DNA from: an uncultured Alphaproteobacteria bacterium
GTDB lineage: Bacteria; Pseudomonadota; Alphaproteobacteria; UBA7985; CAJQQZ01
Assembly: GCA_905480575.1 (NCBI GenBank)
Contig: CAJQQZ010000083.1
Span: forward strand, 1-33,809
Reading direction: 5' to 3'
DNA: 33,809 nt
The first letter of the stretch is position 1. Each line of letters starts with the position of its first letter. Under the pieces are notes generated by a model. That model worked only from the letters and a program-made list of their open reading frames with translations, made no database searches and was not told where the DNA came from. The position numbers and the translations under genes are program-made. This document shows positions 8,971-17,379 of the stretch, piece by piece.

Positions 8971-11712
8971 ATGGATGATCTGTTTGGTCTTCTCATTATA
9001 CTCGCGGTTTTGGTTTTTGTTTCGCCTCTGATTTTGTCAATCGTTGCGCTCGTAAAAGTCAGTGGACTAAGACGAGAGATTGCTAGTTTGAGAACTGGTC
9101 AGATCAAAACCGTAGGTGTCCCGCCTTCAGAAGCGGAGCAAACCGCAGCCCACTTGCAGCCAGTTCAAACAGAGTCAAAAGAAGCACCTAAGCCCCCGCC
9201 AGAAGTAAAGGCGGAGAATTCAATTTGGAAACGGGCCGATGCAGCAGTTGATGAAAAAACACAAACACCACCACCAGTCACCCCAGCTAAGCCAAAACCG
9301 GTCAAAAAAGCCCCACGCGATTTCTCGAACTGGATGGTTTGGGTCGGCGGCATTGCACTCGCCCTCGGTGGCTTGTTCATATTGAAAGTGGCGGCAGAAC
9401 AGGGTTACTTCGGTCCTTCTGCGCGCATTGGGTTTGCTGTATTTGCCGGTCTTGCAATGATTGCGGCGGGCGAATGGACCCGGCGAAAAGGCAAGTTGCT
9501 TAAACTAACACTAGCTGGTGCACAGGGGGATTGGGTGCCTGTTATCTTGGCCTCTGCTGGTCTCGTGACGCTTTACGGCGCTTGTTATGCAGCCTTTTCA
9601 CTCTACGGTATGGTTGGAACGACGGCAGCATTCGTTTTGTTGGCGATCATATCGGCGGCGGCTTTTGTTGCGGCCTTCTCCTTTGGGGCATTGTTGATCG
9701 TCGCTGGCTTGGTTGGTGCCTACGTTGCGCCTCTGTTGGTCTCCACCGAAGCGCCAAACATTTACATCTTCTCCCTCTACCTGATTTTCCCTGCCGCTAG
9801 CGCGCTTTTTGTTGGGCGCTACATTGAGAAACCACACGTTGGTTGGGTGGCATTGATAGGCTCATTTCTGTGGGGACTTATGCTTGTGGGTATCACGGCC
9901 AAGGGCGATGAACTTCTAAGTTCAAGTGGTTACAACTTGGCACTGATTGCTATCTTTGCGCTGGCTGCTTGTTGGGGGAGGGATAGGGCTCTGCCGTCCG
10001 AAAGCCAGTCACTCAAACAATGGGTTCGTGAAATTCCACCGCTGGTGACTGCCGCTTTTGTCAGCTCTCTTTGTTTTGGTGCTTTACTCATTTTGAATGT
10101 TGTTTTGGTCATCGGTGGATTTACGGAGATCACAATCATAACCGGCGCAACTCTGGTGACATACCTGGCAATCGCTCTTTGGCGACAAGCATTGGCGGTT
10201 TACGCTCTTCTCGGTTTGGTGCTCACGCTTGTGATGGCTTACCTCTGGGCTTTCTCAGGGGTAACTGCTCCCTCTGAAGCTGGGCCATTAGTTCGCTATG
10301 GCATTTTCCCTTTCTGGAAACAATTTCCCGTCCTGTCAGGTGCGCTAGACTCTTTTCTTATGCTGATGGCGTCGTTGGCCGTCATTATGGCCGCTGCGGG
10401 CCTCTACAAAGTGTTCAAGCGTCAGCAAGCCGGATTATGGGGCGTGATTGCTGCTTTTGCTCCGGTGGCTTTCTTTACCCTTACGAAGCTGAAGATTGTT
10501 AGCTACGGTCACCAGTACGCTTGGCTGTCAGTTGCCTTCATCTTAGCACTCTACGCTTTTGTCGTTGTCTTACTGCTGCATAAACGTCTTCAGATCAAAC
10601 TGTTTGAAGCTGATGAGAAAGCTATGGGACTAATGGCAGCGGCAGTGATCGCAGCCATCTCTCTCGGTCTGACATTTGCCCTAGAGAAAGCCAGCCTGAC
10701 CGTTGCTATAGCGGCAATGTTACCAGCCTTAGCTTGGATCTACTCACGCTATACTTACCGTGTCTTTAGGTGGGTGGCCTTGTTCTTTGCCGTCATCATC
10801 TTAGGACGAATTGCGGTTGATCCCTGGTTGCTTTCCTTGCCGATGGATGGCTGGAGCCGTCTGCCTTGGGTGTGGTTTGCTTACGGATTACCACTGTTGT
10901 TCTTTGTCATTGCTGGAAAATACTTCAAGAGCGCCAAAGCCGATCTGACAACCCATGCTTTGGACATAGGACGTTTGGTCTTTGCTTCTTTGACAGTTGG
11001 TTTCTCTATTCGGGTGATCGCTGGTGCCGATAGCTTAGGGAGCCAGCAACTCGGTTATCTGGAACTCGCTTTAACGACAACCGCCTGGTTGGGCTTTGTT
11101 CTGGGGTTACGTCGGTTGAGCCGCAAATCCTATTCTTTGGTGTTTGACTACGGTTGGAAGCTCTTCGCCATTGTGGCTTCGATGCAGGCCTTCGCTTTGC
11201 TAACGGCCTTGAACCCGGTTCTTACCGGTACCCCAGTTGGTGATTGGCCTTTATTTAATGCTTTGGCTTTTGCTTACTTAGCGCCTGCAATTTTGTTGGC
11301 TTTGTTAGCATGGGACTTTAAACACAACGGCCCGAAGAATTTTGCTCTTATCGCACTAGTGGCCTCCGTCGTTATGGCGTTGATGTTTATTGGTCTTTCG
11401 ATCCGTCATCTTTTCCACGGAACTCACCTCGACGGAGGAGTGTTCCAAAGTGAAAGCCTGACTTATTCAGCGGTGGGCTTGGCTATTGGTGTGGGTTTGT
11501 TTCTTCTTGCTCATCTTTGGAACAGTGAAACGCTCCGGAGACCCGCATTGGCTATTCTCGCCGTTGTTGCTGCTAAAGTATTCTTGCTGGATACAGCGGG
11601 TCTGGATGGCCTTCTAAGAGCCGTGTCGTTCATGGGGCTCGGTGCGAGCCTTGTTGGTTTGGGGTGGCTCTATCAAAGAGGTCTCGCCAAGGCCAACGCC
11701 GAAGAGGATTAG
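8971..11712 (+). CDS. Large polytopic membrane protein, DUF2339 family
   Basis: A 913-residue protein. One N-terminal membrane segment (about 5-29) is followed by a short charged, coiled-coil-like stretch (LRREIASLRTGQ) and a Pro/Lys-rich linker to about residue 115. From WMVWVGGIALALGGLFILKVAAEQGYFGP at about 121 onward there are some two dozen hydrophobic segments to the end. That WVGGIALALGG...GEWTRRK block is the DUF2339 signature. The function of the family is unknown; an inner-membrane location is clear. The ATG has AAAGGA about ten bases upstream. It closes the yaaA run and meets ald tail to tail over a terminator. Confidence 0.85.
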   Translation: MDDLFGLLIILAVLVFVSPLILSIVALVKVSGLRREIASLRTGQIKTVGVPPSEAEQTAAHLQPVQTESKEAPKPPPEVKAENSIWKRADAAVDEKTQTPPPVTPAKPKPVKKAPRDFSNWMVWVGGIALALGGLFILKVAAEQGYFGPSARIGFAVFAGLAMIAAGEWTRRKGKLLKLTLAGAQGDWVPVILASAGLVTLYGACYAAFSLYGMVGTTAAFVLLAIISAAAFVAAFSFGALLIVAGLVGAYVAPLLVSTEAPNIYIFSLYLIFPAASALFVGRYIEKPHVGWVALIGSFLWGLMLVGITAKGDELLSSSGYNLALIAIFALAACWGRDRALPSESQSLKQWVREIPPLVTAAFVSSLCFGALLILNVVLVIGGFTEITIITGATLVTYLAIALWRQALAVYALLGLVLTLVMAYLWAFSGVTAPSEAGPLVRYGIFPFWKQFPVLSGALDSFLMLMASLAVIMAAAGLYKVFKRQQAGLWGVIAAFAPVAFFTLTKLKIVSYGHQYAWLSVAFILALYAFVVVLLLHKRLQIKLFEADEKAMGLMAAAVIAAISLGLTFALEKASLTVAIAAMLPALAWIYSRYTYRVFRWVALFFAVIILGRIAVDPWLLSLPMDGWSRLPWVWFAYGLPLLFFVIAGKYFKSAKADLTTHALDIGRLVFASLTVGFSIRVIAGADSLGSQQLGYLELALTTTAWLGFVLGLRRLSRKSYSLVFDYGWKLFAIVASMQAFALLTALNPVLTGTPVGDWPLFNALAFAYLAPAILLALLAWDFKHNGPKNFALIALVASVVMALMFIGLSIRHLFHGTHLDGGVFQSESLTYSAVGLAIGVGLFLLAHLWNSETLRRPALAILAVVAAKVFLLDTAGLDGLLRAVSFMGLGASLVGLGWLYQRGLAKANAEED

Positions 11713-11714
11713 GC

Positions 11715-11742
11715 AAAAAAGAGGGCGCCCGAAAGCGCCCTC
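11715..11742 (-). terminator. Rho-independent terminator of ald (possibly bidirectional)
   Basis: A perfect 8-bp GC-rich stem, GAGGGCGC at 11721-11728 with GCGCCCTC at 11735-11742, has a 6-base loop. On the minus strand it is followed by six T's (11720-11715), which fits intrinsic termination of ald. In the plus direction the U-tract is missing, so it is weaker for the DUF2339 gene. Confidence 0.85.
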
Positions 11743-11765
11743 CATTCTCAATTGTGTAAATCGAT

Positions 11766-12881
11766 TTAGCCCAGTAGTGAACTTGTTGGGACGTAATCGT
11801 ATCCAAGTTCGTCTGCGACGGCTTTATAGGTTACATTACCGTCAGCCACGTTGAGGCCTTCTGCGAGATGTGCATTGCCAGCAAGTGCTGCTTTCCAGCC
11901 TTTGTTTGCGAGTGCTAAGCCGAATGGCAATGTTGCGTTGTTAAGCGCAAATGTAGATGTGCGAGGCACGCCGCCTGGCATGTTGGCAACACAGTAGTGT
12001 ACAACTTCATCAACGACGTAGACTGGATCGTCATGTGTCGTCGCTTTCGCTGTCTCAACACAACCGCCTTGGTCAATGGCGACGTCAACGATGACAGAGC
12101 CAGGTTGCATTGCTTTGATATGCTCACGAGTAACGAGTTTAGGCGCTTCAGCACCAGGAATTAGAACACCACCGACAACGAGGTCGGCTGTCGTCACATG
12201 CTCGTCCAGGCTATCCTTTGAAGAATAGATTGTCTTAACAGCAGCGCCAAACTGCGCTTCCAATCGACGCAAAACATCAAGAGAGCGGTCCAGAATAACA
12301 ACTTCAGCGCCAAGACCGACAGCCATCATGGCTGAGTTTGTGCCAACCATGCCGCCGCCGATGATTGTGACTTTACCGCAGTCCACACCAGGTACGCCGC
12401 CGAGAAGGAGGCCACGACCGCCGTGAGCGCGCTCTAAGTAGTGTGCTCCGGCCTGAACAGCCATGCGACCAGCGACTTCCGACATCGGAGCCAAGAGTGG
12501 CAGGCCGCCGCGATTGTCAGTGATTGTCTCGTAAGCGATACAGATCGCGCCAGACTTGACGAGAGCCGCCGTTTGGGCGGGATCGGGCGCCAGGTGAAGA
12601 TAAGTGTAAAGGATCTGGCCAGGGCGAAGCAGCGCGCACTCGTCTGCTTGAGGCTCTTTAACCTTCACGATCATATCGGCTTTGGCGAAGATCTCTTCAC
12701 GCGTTGCCAATACTTTAGCACCAGCAGATTCGTAGTCAGCATCCGTCATGCGGATACCTTCACCACAGTTGGTCTCTACGATGACTTCGTGACCGTTGGC
12801 GACATATTCTTTCACTGAACCAGGTGTCAGGCCGACACGGTACTCGCGGTTCTTAATTTCCTTTGGAACACCAATAAGCAT
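11766..12881 (-). CDS. ald: Alanine dehydrogenase
   Basis: A 371-residue protein matching alanine dehydrogenase along its whole length. It interconverts L-alanine with pyruvate plus ammonia using NAD. Key residues are visible: R15 in EYRVGLTP, K75 in IVKVKEP, H96 in YLHLAPD, the NAD-binding GGGMVG at 175-180 and D270 in [11 protein letters not shown]. The length is the normal one and the protein should be cytosolic. It is divergent from a dimethylglycine/sarcosine dehydrogenase-like gene across a 232-bp gap that holds an inverted repeat, so shared control of amino-acid and methylamine-type nitrogen catabolism is possible. Confidence 0.97.
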   Translation of the reverse strand: MLIGVPKEIKNREYRVGLTPGSVKEYVANGHEVIVETNCGEGIRMTDADYESAGAKVLATREEIFAKADMIVKVKEPQADECALLRPGQILYTYLHLAPDPAQTAALVKSGAICIAYETITDNRGGLPLLAPMSEVAGRMAVQAGAHYLERAHGGRGLLLGGVPGVDCGKVTIIGGGMVGTNSAMMAVGLGAEVVILDRSLDVLRRLEAQFGAAVKTIYSSKDSLDEHVTTADLVVGGVLIPGAEAPKLVTREHIKAMQPGSVIVDVAIDQGGCVETAKATTHDDPVYVVDEVVHYCVANMPGGVPRTSTFALNNATLPFGLALANKGWKAALAGNAHLAEGLNVADGNVTYKAVADELGYDYVPTSSLLG

Positions 12882-12996
12882 GGTAAATCTCTTTTATTCC
12901 CGGGTAGATGATGGACGCCTTTGAACAGACAACTCGTCGCAGTCATAGAGCCAGATTAACTCAAGGCAACGGGCCACTTTGTTAGGCTGATTTTGT

Positions 12997-13019
12997 CTTC
13001 TTGACTTGGTTGCAAGAAG
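12997..13019. promoter_or_regulatory. Inverted repeat in the ald / dehydrogenase divergent promoter region
   Basis: CTTCTTG (12997-13003) and CAAGAAG (13013-13019) form a perfect 7-bp inverted repeat with a 9-base spacer. It lies roughly midway between the two divergent starts and includes TTGACT, a fair -35 hexamer on the plus strand (13001-13006). It could be an operator, but no regulator gene adjoins it, so its use is only inferred. Confidence 0.4.
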
Positions 13020-13113
13020 CTACTTTAGCTGTTTTTGTGAACGTTAATTTTGTAAGCGTTTAACTGTTTCAATTGCGACCGATAAGCGTCGGTTTTCCGG
13101 AGGATTAAGCAAA

Positions 13114-15564
13114 ATGGCAAAGACTCTCCCTAAAAAAGCGGAAGTTGTCATCATCGGTGGTGGGGTTATGGGAACCTCTCTGGCCTATCACTTGAGCAAA
13201 ATTGGTATAAACGACGTTGTGCTTTTGGAGCGAAAAACGCTCACATCTGGCACAACGTGGCATGCTGCTGGACTGGTTGGACAGTTAAGAGCCACCAGAA
13301 ACCTAACGAATCTAGCGCAATATACGACTGAATTGCTCGAGCAGTTGGAGGCTGAAACAGGCCAGGAGACTGGTTATCTCCAGCGCGGATCAATCTCTGT
13401 CGCCACGACCGCTCATCGCATGGAAGAACTGAAAAGAGGGGCTTCCACGGCAAAGTCGTACGGGCTCGATGTTAATGTCCTGAATAACGAGGAAATCAAA
13501 GAACTTTGGCCGTTGGTGAACACTGAAGATCTGTTGGGTGGCGTCCACTTGCCGAACGATGGTTCGACAAACCCCATCGATACGACCCAGGCATTGGCCA
13601 AGGGTGCTCGTGCTGGTGGTGTGCAGATATTTGAAAACTGTAAAGTCACCAAAATTCTACACGACGGCGAAAAAGCTACGGGCGTTGAGTGTGAGCAAGG
13701 CGTTATCGAGGCCAAGTATGTGGCGCTGTGTACCGGCATGTGGTCACGTGAAATTGGCAAATCGATCGGCGTGACAATCCCGCTTCACGCTTGTCAGCAC
13801 TTCTATATTGTAACCGAGCCTATGGAAGGCCTTTACCGCGATCTTCCTGTACTGAGAGATCCAGATGGCTGCGCCTACTATAAAGAGGACACGGGCAAGT
13901 TGTTGCTTGGTGCCTTTGAAGGCAATGCCAAATCTTGGGATGTTGATCCAATTCCTGAGAGCTTTGAATTCACTGCTTTGGATGAAGATTGGGATCATTT
14001 CGAGCCCGTCATGATGGCGGCTCTTAACCGTGTGCCAGCCCTTGAACATGCTGGAATTCAACTGTTCTTTAATGGTCCTGAATCCTTCACACCTGATGTT
14101 CGTTACTACCTCGGTGAAGCACCAGAGATGAGCAACTTCTTTGTTGGAACTGGTTTCAATTCCATCGGCATTCAGTCCGCTGGTGGTGCGGGTAAAGTCC
14201 TGGCTGATTGGATTAAAGACGGTCATCCACCGATTGATCTTTGGGACGTTGATATCCGCCGCGTCATGCCGTTCCAAAAGAACAAGGAATACACCCGTGT
14301 GCGTGCAGAGGAGAGCTTGGGCCTTCTCTATGCCGATCACTTCCCATTCCGTCAGGCCGAAACTGGTCGTGGCGTTCGCCGTTCACCGATCCATCATTTG
14401 CTTGCAGAAGAGGGGGCCTGTTTTGGTGAAGTCGCTGGCTATGAGCGCCCAAATTGGTTCGCGCCTGAAGGTGTGGAACCCAAATACGATTACAGCTGGG
14501 GCCGTCAGAATTGGTTTGAATACTCTGCCGAAGAACACCGCAATGTTCGTGAGAATGTCGGTCTGTTTGATCTTTCATCCTTTGCGGCATTCCTCGTACA
14601 GGGACGTGACGCAGAGGCTGTGCTTAACAACATTTCTGCTAACGACATGGCCGTTGAGCCGGGCAAAATCGTCTACACGCAGTGGTGTAATGAGCGCGGC
14701 GGCATAGAGGCCGACTTGACGGCAACACGCCTTAGCGAAACTGAGTACATGGTTGTGACCGCAGGCGCAGGCCAAACACGCGATTTGACATGGCTGAAGA
14801 AACACACACCAGCCGATGCCCATTGTTTTGCAACCGACATTTCGTCTGGTACAGCGATCTTCGGTCTGATGGGACCAAAGTCTCGTGATCTTCTCCAGCC
14901 CTTGGTGGACGTCTCTCTATCTAACGAAGATTTCCCATTCGGCACGAGCCAGGAAATCGACCTGGGATTTGCCCGTGTTCGTGCTTCGCGGATCACTTAT
15001 GTTGGCGAGCTGGGCTGGGAACTCTATGTTCCTGCTGAATTTGCAGTCGGTGTTTATGAGGTGCTGAGAGAAGCGGGGCAGGCGTTCGGCCTCAAACCCG
15101 CTGGCATGCATGCCTTGAACTCTCTTCGCATGGAAAAAGGCTTCCGCCACTTCGGTGATGATATTGCGGAAGAAGATACACCTTATGAGGCTGGCCTTGG
15201 ATTTGCCGTTAAACTTGGCAAGAACGGCGGCTTCATTGGTCGTGACGCTTTAGTGGAGAAGAAGGCAGAAGGCGTGCTGAAGCGTCGGATGATCCAAATC
15301 AAGCTGAAGGATTCTGCTCCGATGCTTTACCATGATGAGCCGATTTACCGCGATGGCATTCAGGTTGGAGAAACAACATCGGCGATGTATGGGCACATGC
15401 TTGATGGCGCCGTGGCTCTTGCTTACATCCACAACGAGGAAGGCGTCACCCTCGATTACCTCAAATCAGGTAAGTTCGAAGTCGATGTCGCGGGTGAGCT
15501 CTACGAGGCCGAAGTTTCATTGAAACCGATGTGGGATCCCAAATCAGAACGCGTGAAGGCCTGA
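13114..15564 (+). CDS. FAD-dependent dimethylglycine/sarcosine dehydrogenase-like oxidoreductase with GcvT domains
   Basis: An 816-residue protein with the full architecture of the dimethylglycine/sarcosine dehydrogenase family. The N-terminal FAD Rossmann motif is GGGVMG at 15-20. H50 in TTWHAAGL is the site of covalent FAD attachment in known members. A DAO-type oxidase region runs to about 370, then a short central domain and C-terminal folate-binding GcvT-type domains from about 430 (LDYVGELGWELY-like block YVGELGWELYVPAEF). Such enzymes demethylate N-methylglycines, passing the one-carbon unit to tetrahydrofolate; the exact substrate is not decided by sequence. GGAGG lies ten bases before the ATG. 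It is divergent from ald. Confidence 0.9.
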   Translation: MAKTLPKKAEVVIIGGGVMGTSLAYHLSKIGINDVVLLERKTLTSGTTWHAAGLVGQLRATRNLTNLAQYTTELLEQLEAETGQETGYLQRGSISVATTAHRMEELKRGASTAKSYGLDVNVLNNEEIKELWPLVNTEDLLGGVHLPNDGSTNPIDTTQALAKGARAGGVQIFENCKVTKILHDGEKATGVECEQGVIEAKYVALCTGMWSREIGKSIGVTIPLHACQHFYIVTEPMEGLYRDLPVLRDPDGCAYYKEDTGKLLLGAFEGNAKSWDVDPIPESFEFTALDEDWDHFEPVMMAALNRVPALEHAGIQLFFNGPESFTPDVRYYLGEAPEMSNFFVGTGFNSIGIQSAGGAGKVLADWIKDGHPPIDLWDVDIRRVMPFQKNKEYTRVRAEESLGLLYADHFPFRQAETGRGVRRSPIHHLLAEEGACFGEVAGYERPNWFAPEGVEPKYDYSWGRQNWFEYSAEEHRNVRENVGLFDLSSFAAFLVQGRDAEAVLNNISANDMAVEPGKIVYTQWCNERGGIEADLTATRLSETEYMVVTAGAGQTRDLTWLKKHTPADAHCFATDISSGTAIFGLMGPKSRDLLQPLVDVSLSNEDFPFGTSQEIDLGFARVRASRITYVGELGWELYVPAEFAVGVYEVLREAGQAFGLKPAGMHALNSLRMEKGFRHFGDDIAEEDTPYEAGLGFAVKLGKNGGFIGRDALVEKKAEGVLKRRMIQIKLKDSAPMLYHDEPIYRDGIQVGETTSAMYGHMLDGAVALAYIHNEEGVTLDYLKSGKFEVDVAGELYEAEVSLKPMWDPKSERVKA

Positions 15565-15618
15565 TTGCCAAAAGCTTCTGTCGTTTGGAAAACTCAGACG
15601 TAACTTATGTGGGAAAGG

Positions 15619-15648
15619 GGGCTCTGTTGTTTCTTTCAAACAGAGTCC
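15619..15648 (+). terminator. 3' hairpin after the dehydrogenase gene, in an otherwise empty gap
   Basis: A 10-bp stem with one G-U pair (GGGCTCTGTT at 15619-15628 with AACAGAGTCC at 15639-15648, 10-base loop) lies 55 bases after the stop. No U-tract follows, so it may be a weak terminator or a 3' stabilising hairpin. The rest of the 367-bp gap 15565-15931 shows no gene I can support; it should include the promoter of the thioesterase gene. Confidence 0.4.
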
Positions 15649-15931
15649 TAGTCCTGGGAACAGTTCGAGCCTGCGAAGTTGTTGCTTGAGTGCAGCGGTG
15701 ACGGTTGCCTGTTGAGTAAGATGAAAGACAGCCATTACTTGAGGCCGCTTCTTGGGTTGCGCTTGTGATTAAGTAAAGTGAACAAATGAGTAGTGTATTT
15801 CATAGTGTTTTCCACTAGTTCTGTTTTTGTTATTGTTGTCTCAGACTAAAGTCGCTTTGGATTTGGTCAAGTTTTCACAATCGCGTGACTCGGATTTTTC
15901 TCTAATACTATTAGATTTGGTAGGGTGTTTA

Positions 15932-16354
15932 ATGGATAGCAGCAGCAAGTTGCGCATGTGGGCGTCGGGTGAACTCCCTTTGCCGAGCATGTTTCAAACA
16001 ATGAATATCATACCGATTCACGTTGAAGACGGTTTTGCACAGATCACGGCAACGCCCGATGACCAGCATATGAATACGACTGGCAACGTTCACGGCGGAT
16101 ATTTAGCGACGGTTATGGACACCGTAACTGGGTTTGCCGTGAACTCTGCTTTGACGGGCGGATCTAACGCTGTGACCATTGACCTTCAAACAAAAATGTT
16201 AAGGTCACCACCACCAAATAAAACCTATTATGCCGAAGGAAAAGTTATTTCGGTGGGCCGCACGATAGCATCTTCCGAAGGTAAGATGTTTGATGACGAA
16301 GGCGTTGTCTACGCGTGGGGCTGTGCTACGTTTCGGGTTTTTCGTAAGGACTAA
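15932..16354 (+). CDS. PaaI-family hotdog-fold thioesterase
   Basis: A 140-residue hotdog-fold protein. The active-site block MNTTGNVHGGYLATVMDTVTGFAV is the PaaI/YbgC-like acyl-CoA thioesterase signature (the HGG followed by a helix with Asp), and VTIDLQTKMLRSP gives the central strand. Such enzymes hydrolyse aryl- or acyl-CoA thioesters in the cytosol. The frame is open upstream to 15827, but ATG 15932 gives the normal length and follows AGGGTG at a usable distance. An aromatic-catabolism role would fit the ring-cleavage genes 1 kb downstream, but the two are separated by non-coding sequence and a relic, so this is weak. Confidence 0.85.
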   Translation: MDSSSKLRMWASGELPLPSMFQTMNIIPIHVEDGFAQITATPDDQHMNTTGNVHGGYLATVMDTVTGFAVNSALTGGSNAVTIDLQTKMLRSPPPNKTYYAEGKVISVGRTIASSEGKMFDDEGVVYAWGCATFRVFRKD

Positions 16355-16623
16355 GAGCTAAAGAATCCTGGGTCCAATTTGGAAAGAATTGTCCCTGGAC
16401 GCGGCTCTAAGGTTCAATAATGTTGTGACTTTCATTGAGCACAGGTTCATCACCGACGAGAACTGTTTTGGGGTTTTGTTTTGAGATCGCCAATACAACC
16501 TCAAAATCAAAGAAATAGCGTCGCAAGAATCACAGTTGGACGTTTGAGCGTTCTACTTACATGGACAAGTGTTACTCAACAAAATTCAACGATCAGTCAT
16601 TAGAGCGAGAGAATGAGGACCAA

Positions 16624-16758
16624 TCAAGGCCCTGTGGTGTCAACGATGATGATCAATTCTGTTGTTGGAATTGGATACGTCTCGGTTTCAAATGAGGCCG
16701 AAAAAGCTGAAGATGAAGCAAGCAACGTTGCGGTGAAGCACGCTATAGCGAATTTCAT
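16624..16758 (-). CDS. Small secreted peptide, 44 residues, unknown function
   Basis: The open frame reaches 16833, but ATG 16758 is preceded at six bases by AAGGAG, the best ribosome-binding site in the region. From there the product is 44 residues. It begins MKFAIACFTATLLA and has a clean signal peptide ending near AFSA (about residue 21), leaving a mature peptide of about 23 residues rich in Thr, Ile and Pro (starting SFETETYPIP). No family is recognised. It lies alone in a gene-poor stretch, divergent from a broken gene; the 269 bp between it and the thioesterase stop show no other gene. It could be a real small exported protein or the 5' remnant of a decayed one. Confidence 0.5.
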   Translation of the reverse strand: MKFAIACFTATLLASSSAFSASFETETYPIPTTELIIIVDTTGP

Positions 16759-16884
16759 CGAATTCTCCTTTGTATGTTTAAAATGTACGTTTAAGACTTG
16801 AACAAAGGTAGTATTGGTAAGATCTGGCAACATGTAAAGGAGTATTTCTCATTTGCCTTGCTATCAATTTTAGGGGGTTGTGAA

Positions 16885-17283
16885 ATGTGGTTGTCGCTAT
16901 TGTTGGAGACGGTTTTTGTACAGAACGACATTTAGTTGGATCGCTCAAGCTAATGCTCAAGCCGTATCTGGAACAATGATGGCGACTTTGACGATTGAAG
17001 ATGGGAAACCATGCGCTCAATTTCACAAACACTGTTAGCAACTCAGTTACATCGAACCGGGCGGACAACGGGAACCTACTTTTGCTTGTTCGGCAGGTCT
17101 CAATTACGATGTCTATTCCAATCGTGTGACGGCCAATGGCCCCACCAACTGGCGGTTGCAGGGAGTAGCGAAACAGTCGATTGCTCCTTTAATGCTGCGG
17201 CGCCTGGCACGTACGCAAACATTGTCGAAGTCTTCATCCAATACAGAGGGGCCTTAGAGGGGCATCAGTCTTTAGCAAACTAA
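16885..17283 (+). pseudogene. Frameshifted relic of a small secreted protein (possibly spore coat U-like)
   Basis: ATG 16885 follows AGGGGG at seven bases and is in the same frame as the stop at 17281-17283, exactly 133 codons away, but the frame is broken between. Protein-like stretches switch frames. One frame gives an export-like end (ANAQA) then VSGTMMATLTIEDGKPCA, with a stop at 17036-17038, and after that FACSAGLNYDVYSNRVTANG. The original frame gives VDCSFNAAAPGTYANIVEVF to the end. The block APGTYANIVEVFIQY with an upstream LNYDVYSN resembles the C-terminal half of spore coat U / usher-type secreted proteins, but this is a visual likeness only. Sequencing error is an alternative to decay, though at least two or three changes would be needed. 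Confidence 0.4.
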
Positions 17284-17287
17284 TTTG

Positions 17288-17325
17288 AAAGAGCTTCATG
17301 CAATAACCTTGTGTGAAGCTCTTTT
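17288..17325 (+). terminator. Rho-independent terminator after the relic gene
   Basis: An 11-bp perfect stem (AAAGAGCTTCA at 17288-17298 with TGAAGCTCTTT at 17314-17324) is followed by a T-rich tail (TCGTTTTGGATTTTT). It lies five bases after the stop of the relic, which supports that frame as having once been a gene, and it isolates the ring-cleavage genes downstream. Confidence 0.75.
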
Positions 17326-17379
17326 CGTTTTGGATTTTTGCAGGAAACCCGTTAACCTAAATTCCAGGAAGGATTGTCG

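Noticed and set aside
13744-14340. 198-codon minus-strand frame inside the dehydrogenase gene
   Set aside because: Antisense to conserved FAD/GcvT coding sequence, no motif, no start signals.
15544-15735. 63-codon minus-strand frame after the dehydrogenase
   Set aside because: No ribosome-binding site, overlaps the end of the dehydrogenase gene and spans the 3' hairpin; nothing supports expression.
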